From contig AP035880.1 of assembly GCA_045866215.1 (NCBI GenBank), forward strand, positions 2,728,001-2,792,000: 64,000 nt of DNA, in the 5' to 3' direction. Under the pieces are notes generated by a model, which was given only the letters and a program-made list of their open reading frames with translations, did not search any database and was not told where the DNA came from. This document shows positions 24,632 through 33,974 of this stretch, in pieces; the stretch's first letter is position 1; each line of letters begins with the position of its first letter. Both the position numbers and the translations under genes were made by a program. The DNA comes from Croceivirga sp009797885. GTDB lineage: Bacteria > Bacteroidota > Bacteroidia > Flavobacteriales > Flavobacteriaceae.

Positions 24632-26023
24632 TTATATTTTTTCCCCTCGCCTTTTGGTGAGTTCTTGGTTTATTTTTTGCATAAAGGTATCGTCCAATTG
24701 GTAAAAGATAAGAATGGCCGCCGATAAGAATGCTCCAATGGCAGGTAGGATGCTCATCATCATACGAATACCAGTTTTGGCGGCTTCGGTCTGTTCCATA
24801 TTGGCTTCAAAGCCATAGAAGGCCAAAATCCACCCGGTCAAAGCGCCCCCCAAGGTCCAGCCCATTTTCTGTGACATGGAGGAAGAGGAGAAAACCAATC
24901 CTGTGGCACGTCGTCCTGTTTTCCATTCGGAGTAATCCGCAATATCGGCATACATGGACCACAGCAAGGGAAAGATGATACCGGCACAAATGCTGATGAG
25001 AAATTGGAATACAAAAATCAAAACCACATGTTCTGCCTTAAAAAAGTAAAAGATGATACTGAGCAGGGTTGCCGTTGCCATGGCCATAATAAAGGTGCGC
25101 TTTTTGCCAATTTTATCGGAAACCGGTTTTGCCATGACCACCCCCACAATGTTGGCCGCTTGCCCCAACACCAAATAAAGGGTGCTAAAGGTCAGCGGAA
25201 CATTGAGCAAGGGCAATTGAAGGGCATCCTGTGTCTCAAAGTAATACTTGAAATAATAGATGGTGGAGCCGTCCCTAATGGAATTGAAGATCAGGGTACA
25301 GATTCCCGCACCCAAAAGAATGAACCATGGCCTGTTTTTCGCAAGGTCCCCTAAATCGTTTTTAAGCGATGTTTTTTGTTCTTTTGGAGGTTGGATACGT
25401 TCTTTGGTCAACCGAAACGTTCCATAAAAAAGGATGACGGCCAACACGCTGTAAATGGCCATGGTGGATTGCCATCCTTTTTGCGGATTGCCCAGGTCGC
25501 CCCCTTTCCCAAAGAACTCCACCAAAGGTTCCGCGGTGGCCAACACCAAAATACTTCCGGCAAAAGCAAAGATGAATCGAAAGGAGGCCAATGATGTCCT
25601 ATCCTTTAGATCGGAGGTCATCACGCCCAATAATGAGGCATAGGGAACATTGACGGCGGTATACACGATCATCATGGAACAATAAATAACATAGGCGTAG
25701 ATGATTTTCCCAGAAACATCCAGATTCGGGGTGGTAAACAGCAATATCCCAAAAATGCCAAAAGGAATGGCCATCCATAATAAGTAGGGCCTGAATTTTC
25801 CCCATTTGGTGGTGGTCCTATCCGCCAAAATACCCATAAGGGGATCATTGAGGCCATCAAAAACCCTGGTGATCAGGAACATGGTCCCCACGACTGCAGC
25901 GGAGATGCCAAAAACGTCCGTATAGAAGAAAAGCAGGTATACGCTGAACATTTTCCAATACATGGAAGAGGCAAAATCGCCCAATCCATAACCCATTTTT
26001 TCTTGTAATCGAAGTTTTTCCAT
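24632..26023 (-). CDS. GPH-family sugar:cation symporter
   Basis: The 463-residue inner-membrane protein has about 12 transmembrane segments and the glycoside-pentoside-hexuronide (MelB-like) signature: LQEKMGYGLGDFASSMYWKM at the N-terminus, DGLNDPLMGILADRTTTKWG with its conserved Asp residues, and KFRPYLLW. In this operon it should import mannobiose or a related mannooligosaccharide. It lies 12 bp from the GH130 gene and 35 bp from the GH26 gene. Confidence 0.9.
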   Translation of the reverse strand: MEKLRLQEKMGYGLGDFASSMYWKMFSVYLLFFYTDVFGISAAVVGTMFLITRVFDGLNDPLMGILADRTTTKWGKFRPYLLWMAIPFGIFGILLFTTPNLDVSGKIIYAYVIYCSMMIVYTAVNVPYASLLGVMTSDLKDRTSLASFRFIFAFAGSILVLATAEPLVEFFGKGGDLGNPQKGWQSTMAIYSVLAVILFYGTFRLTKERIQPPKEQKTSLKNDLGDLAKNRPWFILLGAGICTLIFNSIRDGSTIYYFKYYFETQDALQLPLLNVPLTFSTLYLVLGQAANIVGVVMAKPVSDKIGKKRTFIMAMATATLLSIIFYFFKAEHVVLIFVFQFLISICAGIIFPLLWSMYADIADYSEWKTGRRATGLVFSSSSMSQKMGWTLGGALTGWILAFYGFEANMEQTEAAKTGIRMMMSILPAIGAFLSAAILIFYQLDDTFMQKINQELTKRRGEKI

Positions 26024-26058
26024 TGGTCAGGTTTTAAGTAGGGTTGTTGTCGTATTGG

Positions 26059-27189
26059 TCAACGTATTTTTTTGACTTCGGATAAAAAGAGCACATGGTC
26101 CAACGCTTTGAACTTTTTGAAATTTTCACTGCTTTTTTGCCCCTTAAAGGGCCCAAAATAGTGGTTGGGCCAGGCGTTTCGCCAAAACAGGGCCCAGGCA
26201 ATCCCTTTGTCCGCAATGTTCTTATCGAGAACGTCTGTCCACCAGTTTTCAACAGTGACCCTGTTCAACCCGCCTTCCGTCATGGCATAGGGTTTGCCCT
26301 TTTCCTTACCGATTGTTGCCAAAAGGGATAGGTTTTCCTGCAACAATTCCTCATAGGCTGCGGTTGATTCCTTGTGATAGAGGTCCATTCCCAAAATATC
26401 CACGTAGGCATCGCCGGGATAGAACCTTAGGTATTCTTCCCTATTTTTTACTGCATCACTGGAATAGCAGTACAGAAGGTTGTGAACCTTGTAGGTGTTG
26501 GTCAATAGCGCATAGGTCTGTTGCCAAAGTAATTGAAATTCTTCTGGGGTACAATTGCCATGCCCCCACCAAAACCAGGAGCCGTTCATTTCGTGAAAAG
26601 GCCGAAACACAATGGGGATGGGCTTTCCTTTTTTGGTCTTGAGACCGTTCATAAAGTCGGCCACCCGGGCAATCCAAGCTTGGTATTTTGGGTGTAGGAT
26701 GCCACCTTCCAGAATTTCCGAAACTGCCGGGGAGGGATCCCAGGCCGATTTTTTGGTCACGGGATTATTGGGATGCCAGCTAATGGTAACAATCCCGCCT
26801 GTTTTATGGGCTTTTTGAATGAGTTTGGTCATTAGATCGAAATTGACGGAATCGAGATTCTGTTGATGACCCAGTTCAATATGTCCAATTTCAAATCCAT
26901 AAATACCGGGAAAATCACCGGAAACTTCTGCCACATCACTTTTGTAGATGGACCCGTCATTTTTCCAGCCCATGCCATAGGCCGTTGCATCTTGGTGTCC
27001 AAAGGCATAACCCATTTTTGGGATTTCCTGAATTCGGGCCATCAGAAGTTTTGTGGAGTTGTCAGCCTGCTTGTCGGAAAGGGATAATTCCCTGGAAGAA
27101 ACTTCAAAAGAACTTTTACAAGACATAAAAAAACAAACAATTAGTAGAAAATATACATTTTTATTTGCATTTAAGAGTTTTGCTTCCAT
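26059..27189 (-). CDS. GH26 beta-mannanase lipoprotein
   Basis: The 376-residue protein starts with a lipoprotein signal (LIVCFFMSC, Cys24), so it is membrane-anchored outside the cytoplasm. The GH26 catalytic pair is visible: E200 as acid/base in VFRPFHEMNGSWFWWG and E305 as nucleophile in AMTEGGLNR. The WHPNNP motif (about 139-144) lines the subsites. It should cut beta-1,4-mannan to mannobiose or short oligosaccharides. It is the first gene of the operon and is transcribed away from the AraC-type regulator gene. Confidence 0.92.
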   Translation of the reverse strand: MEAKLLNANKNVYFLLIVCFFMSCKSSFEVSSRELSLSDKQADNSTKLLMARIQEIPKMGYAFGHQDATAYGMGWKNDGSIYKSDVAEVSGDFPGIYGFEIGHIELGHQQNLDSVNFDLMTKLIQKAHKTGGIVTISWHPNNPVTKKSAWDPSPAVSEILEGGILHPKYQAWIARVADFMNGLKTKKGKPIPIVFRPFHEMNGSWFWWGHGNCTPEEFQLLWQQTYALLTNTYKVHNLLYCYSSDAVKNREEYLRFYPGDAYVDILGMDLYHKESTAAYEELLQENLSLLATIGKEKGKPYAMTEGGLNRVTVENWWTDVLDKNIADKGIAWALFWRNAWPNHYFGPFKGQKSSENFKKFKALDHVLFLSEVKKIR

Positions 27190-27211
27190 TTTTAGAAAAA
27201 AGAAATTAGCA

Positions 27212-27239
27212 TTGTTTTAAAATATGTAAAGTATATTTG
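27212..27239 (+). promoter_or_regulatory. candidate promoter of the AraC-type regulator gene
   Basis: TTG (27212-27214), 17 bases, then TATATTTG (27232-27239), an exact match to the Bacteroidota -33/-7 pattern. Transcription would start near 27246, giving a leader of about 120 bases. The 175-bp region between the regulator and the mannanase gene is A+T-rich and should also hold the mannan operon promoter. Confidence 0.55.
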
Positions 27240-27364
27240 CATGATATTGATGGATATGCATAAAAATTGAATTTTTTTTGAAGTAAAACTAAGATTCAAA
27301 AATAATCTATATTATTATACATTAATGCGCATATATTATCAAGATGGCATACAAATAGTAGTAT

Positions 27365-28246
27365 ATGACTAAAATTTCTAATGAGGCACATCGGGAAATA
27401 ATTCAAATGGGGTCCCATGACAGTTTTTTGGTTTTTGATAGGACCAAGGAAAAATTTGATTTTCCCCTGCATTACCATCCGGAATTTGAATTGAACTACA
27501 TTTCAAATGGGGCGGGTCTTAGAAGGGTTGTTGGAAACAGCATTTCTGAAATTGGGAATAAGGATTTGGTCCTGATCGGTTCAAATTTGGAACATTGTTG
27601 GGAACAACACAATTGTTCAGCAAAACAAATACATGAGATTACGGTACAGTTCCAGAATACGTTGCTTCCTGAAAATTTGCTGATGCGCGGTATTATGAGG
27701 CCCATTAAAAAGATGTTGGAGAAATCGAGAAGGGGAATCGTGTTTTCCGGCCGGGCCATACAAAATGTTGAATCCCGACTTCTCAATGTTACCAAACTGG
27801 ACGGGTTCGATTATTTTACGGAATTGTTGTCCATATTATATGACCTGGCCATTTCCAGAAATCAAGTATTGTTGTCAACGGCAATGGCAAAATTCGAAAA
27901 TGGCCGGGATAATGAAAAACTTGATAAAGTCTATATTTTTATTGAAAAAAACTACAGCCGGAAACTGACACTAAAGGAATTATCGGATTTTTCAAATATG
28001 ACCCCGGTTTCCTTTAATAGGTTTATCAAGAAACACACGGGGAAAACTTTTGTGGAATACCTTAATGATGTTAGGATTGGCAATGCCTGCCGACAGCTAA
28101 TCGAACGTGACGACAGCATTTCTACCGTGGCCTATGCCTGCGGTTTCCATAGTATTGCCAATTTTAACCGAACCTTTAAAAGGATCAAAGGATCTACGCC
28201 TACAAAATTCCGAAGTGATTTCTGGGGGATAAAAAAGGTGCTTTAA
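27365..28246 (+). CDS. AraC-family regulator with cupin-like sensor domain
   Basis: The 293-residue protein has an N-terminal cupin-type sugar-sensing domain (FPLHYHPEFELNYISNGAG) and a C-terminal double helix-turn-helix DNA-binding domain (about 190-290; LTLKELSDFSNMTPVSFNRF and VAYACGFHSIANFNRTFKRI). It is divergent from the GH26 gene, so it most probably controls the mannan operon in response to a mannooligosaccharide. Activator or repressor action is not shown by sequence. Confidence 0.9.
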   Translation: MTKISNEAHREIIQMGSHDSFLVFDRTKEKFDFPLHYHPEFELNYISNGAGLRRVVGNSISEIGNKDLVLIGSNLEHCWEQHNCSAKQIHEITVQFQNTLLPENLLMRGIMRPIKKMLEKSRRGIVFSGRAIQNVESRLLNVTKLDGFDYFTELLSILYDLAISRNQVLLSTAMAKFENGRDNEKLDKVYIFIEKNYSRKLTLKELSDFSNMTPVSFNRFIKKHTGKTFVEYLNDVRIGNACRQLIERDDSISTVAYACGFHSIANFNRTFKRIKGSTPTKFRSDFWGIKKVL

Positions 28247-28428
28247 AAAGTGGCGTTTTAATAGGCGGGAGACTTTTACAGCCCATACGTAAAGGGAGCA
28301 TGGGATAGAACCTATGAAATTTTCCGTCCTCATATGAAAAAACCACCGCCATATCCTTATGCCCGAATGCTAATTTCCGAGTTTAAAATCGTCTTATTAA
28401 TATCGGTTCTTGTTGATGGGATACGGGC

Positions 28429-29739
28429 TTAGTTCACTTGATAGGATGCAGAGGAACTCAGGGTTCCACTGGCATTTACCGCCCTAATTTCATAGTTGCC
28501 ACCGCTATCTTTCAAAATATATTTGGTTCCGTAAGCCTGATGAACAAATTCGCCATCCCTATAAATGTTATAGGCAACTACCCAGCTCCCTTTGTCCGGA
28601 TCTTCGGATGCTTCCCAAACCAATGTTTTTTGTCCCTTACTTTTCATCAATACGATATTTTTTGGAGGGGTTGGAGGGGTCTTATCCAGTTGAGGTACAT
28701 CACCCATCATTAAGGCTTCAATTTCCTGTGCAATCAGTTCGTCTTCCCGCTTTTTTTGGATATGCCCTTGCTTTCTATCAACGGTATCGTCCCAGGAACA
28801 TTCCCCTTTTTCGGTCAAGGTAATTTGACCATGGGCAAACGCTTTGTAATTTTCCCCTTCCCCACGAATGGCGTAGTGCAATGCAATTTGGTCATTGCTA
28901 TGCCTTGTGATGCTTTCAGCTCCTCCTCGATATTCGAAATGCTTCTCATAACTTACCCGTGCAATATGATTTTCAGGGAGTTCCTTTAAACCTTGTCCGG
29001 TCATAACATTGCCATTGTTCGCATTAAAATAGTCCCCGTTGCCATTTTCCCAACCGGATGCCATAAAGGGAGCAGGGCAATTCTCGATGACATAACGGCA
29101 CATCAAATTGCGCTCCGCATTTAAGCACGACCAGTCCGTATAGGAACATAGGTGTTCCGAACCACCCCAATTGGTGCGGTCATATCCTTTGTTGTCGAGA
29201 AAGTTTCCTCCCATGGTCGACACCAGGGCCACCTTCTCAGCAACCAATTGTTTTCCGGTTTTGGCACTAATTTCATCAGCTCCGGATTTGAGAAGCCCGT
29301 AAAAATTGTGCATGGTCCCCACTATGATAACGGTAATGCTTGTGTCCTGGGCACTTTCCAATATCTCCCGATACAGTTGTACACCATCAATTATGTCCTC
29401 CCATTTTTCGTGGGGTCTCGGGTAGTCTTTGGAAATGTGATAGTCATAGGTTTTTGCTGTGGCATTGATCTTTTCAGCGTAGCCTTTATAATCTCCGACA
29501 GGAATTCCAGGCCGATTGTAAAATTGGTTGATGGCACTGATACAAAGCGCAGATTCTTTTTGATTGGTAGAATTGATGATGGCCAAAATATCACATTCGC
29601 CCTTAGTGGCCATGGTCTGTAACATGGCCATGCAACCCACATCGTCAGGATCAAAGGAGGGGTCCGTATCAAGAATTACTTTTTTCTGTGCGTTTGTCGA
29701 GAATACCAGCAAAATGATGAGTAGATGGATTGTTTTCAT
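28429..29739 (-). CDS. secreted nucleoside hydrolase with C-terminal FN3-like domain
   Basis: The 436-residue protein has a cleavable signal peptide (LIILLVFSTNAQ) and a nucleoside hydrolase (IunH-like) domain. The calcium-binding cluster is DTDPSFDPDDVG at residues 24-35, a variant of the canonical DTDPGxDD. The domain runs to about 340. The last 80 residues (TPPTPPKNIVLMKSKGQ onward, AYNIYRDG) form a fibronectin type III-like domain. It should split nucleosides to base and ribose outside the cytoplasm. It is the last gene of the LacI-led operon, three bases after the other hydrolase gene. Confidence 0.82.
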   Translation of the reverse strand: MKTIHLLIILLVFSTNAQKKVILDTDPSFDPDDVGCMAMLQTMATKGECDILAIINSTNQKESALCISAINQFYNRPGIPVGDYKGYAEKINATAKTYDYHISKDYPRPHEKWEDIIDGVQLYREILESAQDTSITVIIVGTMHNFYGLLKSGADEISAKTGKQLVAEKVALVSTMGGNFLDNKGYDRTNWGGSEHLCSYTDWSCLNAERNLMCRYVIENCPAPFMASGWENGNGDYFNANNGNVMTGQGLKELPENHIARVSYEKHFEYRGGAESITRHSNDQIALHYAIRGEGENYKAFAHGQITLTEKGECSWDDTVDRKQGHIQKKREDELIAQEIEALMMGDVPQLDKTPPTPPKNIVLMKSKGQKTLVWEASEDPDKGSWVVAYNIYRDGEFVHQAYGTKYILKDSGGNYEIRAVNASGTLSSSASYQVN

Positions 29740-29742
29740 GAT

Positions 29743-30750
29743 TTAGAATTTGCCCAACATAAATTTTTCGATTTCGATTTCCATTTTTTCCCTGGGCCAG
29801 TTCAGTACCAGGTAGGAGTGTTTTGAAGTAGGGGAAGGTTGCCAGGTATTACGCCCTTCATCGTCTGGGATACATATTCCCCCTTCACTTCGGGTCCAGT
29901 ACGCACCAACCCCATCCCTAACCGCATAAAGCACTGCGGTTTGGTCATAGGTGGAGTTGTCGTAGATTTTTCCCTGGAATTGATGGTTCAACCAGGGGGC
30001 ATACTTGCTAAAATGATAAAAACCGAGATACAATGGACTGTCTTTGGGGAGATCATTGAACACTTCCCCGGTTTTTAAGTCCACACCCAATTCATAACCC
30101 AAAAAGGTAATCGGAATATCCCCAAGTTTGCCCAGGATATCTTTGGTAACACCGAGCATGTTTCCATCAAAATTCCACTCCCTGCGTTCCCCGGTGGGGA
30201 ATTGCCCACCCATGATGACCATCTCTTTGATTTTGGTGTACATCAAGTCCAGACCGCTAAGGGATGAATGGCTATCTGCCTTGGAATCAATAAGTCTTTT
30301 GATATTCAATAGCGGACCTACGGTAACCAGGGTGATGCTTTGGTCCCTGGATTCCGCAAGGAGCTTTCGATACAGTGCTGTAGTTTCTGTGGCGTTTTGA
30401 TAAGAAGTGTCGTGCGCCAGGTTATCGGCCAGCACTTTGGTGTGGTTCCAATGGGTAATCTGGGGATCTTCCGCCCTTCGCCCAATGGGAATGTTTGGAT
30501 TGCCATAAAAGGTGTTTACGGCATCTACGGCACTGACCGCATATTTTTCCGTGCTCCAACACATGACGGCCAACAAATCGATTTCATCTTTGTTCTGAAA
30601 ATGGTTAAGCATGGCCAAAGCCCCTAAATCGTCTGCATCCCCCCCAAAATCCGTATCAAAAATGATCTTGGTTTGAGCGGACGAATAAAACGCAAATGCC
30701 AAAAACAGTCCAGTTAAAAACCATAGGGAAGAGGTGCGCTGTTTTTCCAT
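29743..30750 (-). CDS. secreted nucleoside hydrolase
   Basis: This 335-residue protein has a signal peptide (LFLAFAFYSSAQ) followed by the nucleoside hydrolase fold. The metal-binding N-terminus is KIIFDTDFGGDADDLGALAM, and later family blocks (VTVGPLLNIKRLID and EMVIMGGQFP) are present. It should release ribose and base from nucleosides in the periplasm or at the surface. ATG at 30750 is chosen over the in-frame TTG at 30756. It sits two bases after the upstream VCBS-protein stop codon, and a second nucleoside hydrolase gene follows. Confidence 0.85.
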   Translation of the reverse strand: MEKQRTSSLWFLTGLFLAFAFYSSAQTKIIFDTDFGGDADDLGALAMLNHFQNKDEIDLLAVMCWSTEKYAVSAVDAVNTFYGNPNIPIGRRAEDPQITHWNHTKVLADNLAHDTSYQNATETTALYRKLLAESRDQSITLVTVGPLLNIKRLIDSKADSHSSLSGLDLMYTKIKEMVIMGGQFPTGERREWNFDGNMLGVTKDILGKLGDIPITFLGYELGVDLKTGEVFNDLPKDSPLYLGFYHFSKYAPWLNHQFQGKIYDNSTYDQTAVLYAVRDGVGAYWTRSEGGICIPDDEGRNTWQPSPTSKHSYLVLNWPREKMEIEIEKFMLGKF

Positions 30751-30752
30751 GG

Positions 30753-31973
30753 TCAATTGTTTAGGGTGTTTTCAAACAGTTGGTAGGTAACGGCATCATG
30801 GGTTTGGTACCTAAAGATGTCCATATCACCATCGTTATCGTAATCCACCACTTGGCCGTTATAGATGCCTTCCTCGGAAATCACCAGGGTTTCCCATTGG
30901 GAATGGTTTTCATTGGATAGGAAAATGGTAATGGGAAAAGTGTCGTACCCCAGTCCTTGCGCCCTGGATTTGTTTACCCCTGCCAATACATCAAAATCAC
31001 CGTCCAGATCAAAGTCAAAGACCTGAAGGGTATGGCAGGCCGGGATACTATCGGCAATTATGATTTCCTTCCACAGCCCATTACTGTTTTTATAGTAGGA
31101 AAGTGGAAAACCGGCACGCTCGGAATGACTGACAAAGACTTCACTTTTCGTATCCCCATCCAAATCCCTCAGGAAAATTTTTGTTCCGTTTCTGGACCAA
31201 TCCCCGGTTTGGTCATTCCATTTCCCATCAATGTTTTCTGCTTTCCAGGGAGATTTTAAATCCTTTCCCGGACTATGGAACAGATGTGCCCCGGCCACAA
31301 TATCCATGAAGCCATCGCCATTGACATCCCCAATGTCCATTCCTTCATGGAGGTTTCCATAATTTTTATATTCTTGGACCAACTCCCAATCATCGGCACC
31401 GTTTTGTTGAAAGACGCGCAAGGTGCTGACTTCAAAACATAAAACGACAACGTCCATTTTACCATCAGCATTAAAATCCGCAATGCTCACATCTTTGATA
31501 AAATTGGGGGCTTCCCCAATGGGATGGGCTTTCCAATTTGGGTTTTCGTACCAAAATAGTGTCGACGGCTCATTGGCTGCCTCCCATTCCCCACTGTGGT
31601 GGGCCGCTACAATATCAATATCCCCATCATTGTCCATGTCTGCGGCTTCAATATCCCCCATGGCGAGTTCTTCCGGAATATCGATTAGGATTTTTGTCCA
31701 AAGTCCTTCCTCCTTTTGGCCCTGATAATATCCCAGTTTTCCCCCGTATCCATTATTATCTATAAAAAGTAGATCGGCGATACCGTCCCCTGTGAGGTCA
31801 ACGGGGTCATGGGCCCAGAGAAAAGTTAACGAGTCTGCAATGGTGGTTTGCCTAAAGGCCAAGATTTTGGATTCCTTGGCTTCAAGATCAATGGGCGTCT
31901 TCTTTGGTTCCTTACATCCTATTCCGCTTAAAACAAGTGCAGGAATAAGTAGTTGTAGTGTCGTTCTCATCAT
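30753..31973 (-). CDS. VCBS/FG-GAP-repeat lipoprotein
   Basis: The 406-residue protein has a lipoprotein signal (LVLSGIGC, Cys about 20) and about seven calcium-binding repeats of the DxDxDGxxD kind, such as DLTGDGIADLLFID, DMDNDGDIDIVAAH, DVNGDGFMDIVAGA and DYDNDGDMDIF. Together they should form a beta-propeller. No catalytic domain is seen. Its role in the nucleoside locus is unknown; it may bind the substrate or a partner hydrolase. Its start directly follows the stop of the larger VCBS gene with no gap. Confidence 0.85.
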   Translation of the reverse strand: MMRTTLQLLIPALVLSGIGCKEPKKTPIDLEAKESKILAFRQTTIADSLTFLWAHDPVDLTGDGIADLLFIDNNGYGGKLGYYQGQKEEGLWTKILIDIPEELAMGDIEAADMDNDGDIDIVAAHHSGEWEAANEPSTLFWYENPNWKAHPIGEAPNFIKDVSIADFNADGKMDVVVLCFEVSTLRVFQQNGADDWELVQEYKNYGNLHEGMDIGDVNGDGFMDIVAGAHLFHSPGKDLKSPWKAENIDGKWNDQTGDWSRNGTKIFLRDLDGDTKSEVFVSHSERAGFPLSYYKNSNGLWKEIIIADSIPACHTLQVFDFDLDGDFDVLAGVNKSRAQGLGYDTFPITIFLSNENHSQWETLVISEEGIYNGQVVDYDNDGDMDIFRYQTHDAVTYQLFENTLNN

Positions 31974-33974
31974 TTAGTTATCAATAAAGGTTGTGTTCAA
32001 ATACTTGGAGAAGGCTTCATGCTGGTTTTTGTCCTTGATTTCTTTTGGATATAGGCCGATAATGAATTTATTCCTTCCAGAGAGCAATGGATTGGTTTCT
32101 TCATCGCGCCCGAAACCGAAAACCGTCATACCATCCTTGCTATCCATACCCTCTTTACTATTGCCCAGGTAGGAAAGAAGCCCTTTTTCCAGATCAGGGG
32201 CGTTGTGAAGCATAAAAAAAGTGATATCCAGGTTTTTGAGCCCCACGTAGGTCCACCGTAAAGGTTGAAATTGTGCTTTGTCCTTATAAAAATCCGGGAT
32301 TTCTGTTGATGGACCAGCACTGTTGGAACCGAAATAATAGCCTGTTGGATTGAATTTGCCGCCAGGGGTGCCTTCATACAAAAACCAATACTTACGGTCA
32401 GGGTCCGTCTTCAAAACCTCCAATTCCGCATAAGTATCATGGAACGTCCAACGCCACTTCCACAGCTTGCTTTTGGATTCTGAGTAGAGCATTCCATCTT
32501 CAAACCACGAATGACATTGATCAAAGCCTGGATGACCAGCACCATTGTCCTGGCCTTTATAGACCAGATTGGGCAGTCCCCGAAATGTCCCGGCAGCACC
32601 CTGTGGATAATCCGAAGTAAGTTGCTTAAAGGCAATCCAGTCGTTGCCATAGGGATCGATCATTCGTGAAAATCCTCCCCCAGCAATGTCATAATAGTAG
32701 GTAACCCCTTTGGTTTGGATAACATAGTGGTCCTTGCCCTGGTATGTAGTGATGATACTATCCTTTTTTGGGGAAGGAGGTAACTTTTGTTCTGAAGGGC
32801 GTTTTTCCGGCTTTTTGGTAGGGTTTATCCAAAGGTGCATCCATCTGTAATTGTCCCATGCCGATCCCAGGATATCCAGATCCCCATCATTGTCCATATC
32901 AAAAGGTTTGGCGCCCAAATGGTTTTCCTTACCGGTATCCAATACGGTTTTTGAAAAAGTTCCCGCTCCGTCATTGGACCAAAGTTGGAGTTCCAGTTGC
33001 TTGCCCTTATGCTCTGCAGTAAGGATATCCAAATCGCCATCACCGTCCATATCCATTAGTTGCAAATTGTTGCTGGAATACTGGGTGGTCAGGGTATTTG
33101 GGTGCCAGACATCGTCGGAAGTACTTCTTGAAAACCATAGCACCTTACTATCGGGTTCCAAACCCGGATAACGTTCTTCGGCAACTATGATTTCAACCAC
33201 ACCATCGGCGTTCAAATCCCCAACTTTTATCCGATCGATTGGATGCGCTGTTTCTGCAACAAAATGGTCCTTCCAGGGAATATGGTGTTTGCCCTCGTTT
33301 TCAAACCAAACCAAAATTTTGGGTTCCCCTTCTCCCTCGGGACGTCTGCCACAAGCAATATCCATGTCCCCGTCCCCGTCAATATCGCCTACTCCAATGC
33401 CCTCGTCAGAAGTATTGCTTCCGATCAAATGGGTAGGCCATTTTTCGATAAGGGGACTTTCTGGAATAGGAATCAGGTAGACATTGCCATCTCCGGCAAT
33501 CAGCAGTTCTTCCTTCCCCCCGGGAATGATCTGGGCTTTTTCGAATCCTTGACTGTTTACATGTGAGGTTGCGGGCACTTCGGCAATTTTGCGTCGAAGG
33601 TATCGTGTTCCCTTAGGGTCAATTGCTTCATACCAGTAGAGGTTGGGCAGTGCCTGGGCTATAATATCCGCATAGGCGTCACCATCAACATCCATGATAA
33701 AGATGCCATCGACGTTATCATCAAGAACAATACGCGTCCAGGGTTGGCTACTGCCATCCTGGGGTTGGTGATAGACATACCTGCCCGAAACAACATCCAA
33801 TAACCCATCATTGGATACATCACCGGCATCAAGGCCAAAATAGCGCAACCACTCGGGCTCGTCCCAATCCCCCCATTTTTGTTTGGTGCTGTCCAATGGA
33901 ACATAGGTAAATTCCTGGGCAAAAGTGAAGTTGACGACAAGCAATGAAATGAGGATTGGAATGAATGGTTTCAT
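31974..33974 (-). CDS. VCBS-repeat protein with unrecognised C-terminal domain
   Basis: The 666-residue secreted protein has a signal peptide (LISLLVVNFTFAQ), then about six VCBS/FG-GAP repeats (about 45-390; for example GDIDGDGDMDIACG and DMDGDGDLDILTAE). A C-terminal domain of about 270 residues follows (from about 395) that I do not recognise. It is rich in Trp, Tyr and Phe and contains MIDPYGNDWIAFKQL, TFRGLPNLVYKGQD and HPGFDQCHSW. The look suggests a beta-sandwich, perhaps carbohydrate- or ligand-binding. Its start codon overlaps the lacI-type stop by four bases (ATGA). Confidence 0.8.
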   Translation of the reverse strand: MKPFIPILISLLVVNFTFAQEFTYVPLDSTKQKWGDWDEPEWLRYFGLDAGDVSNDGLLDVVSGRYVYHQPQDGSSQPWTRIVLDDNVDGIFIMDVDGDAYADIIAQALPNLYWYEAIDPKGTRYLRRKIAEVPATSHVNSQGFEKAQIIPGGKEELLIAGDGNVYLIPIPESPLIEKWPTHLIGSNTSDEGIGVGDIDGDGDMDIACGRRPEGEGEPKILVWFENEGKHHIPWKDHFVAETAHPIDRIKVGDLNADGVVEIIVAEERYPGLEPDSKVLWFSRSTSDDVWHPNTLTTQYSSNNLQLMDMDGDGDLDILTAEHKGKQLELQLWSNDGAGTFSKTVLDTGKENHLGAKPFDMDNDGDLDILGSAWDNYRWMHLWINPTKKPEKRPSEQKLPPSPKKDSIITTYQGKDHYVIQTKGVTYYYDIAGGGFSRMIDPYGNDWIAFKQLTSDYPQGAAGTFRGLPNLVYKGQDNGAGHPGFDQCHSWFEDGMLYSESKSKLWKWRWTFHDTYAELEVLKTDPDRKYWFLYEGTPGGKFNPTGYYFGSNSAGPSTEIPDFYKDKAQFQPLRWTYVGLKNLDITFFMLHNAPDLEKGLLSYLGNSKEGMDSKDGMTVFGFGRDEETNPLLSGRNKFIIGLYPKEIKDKNQHEAFSKYLNTTFIDN

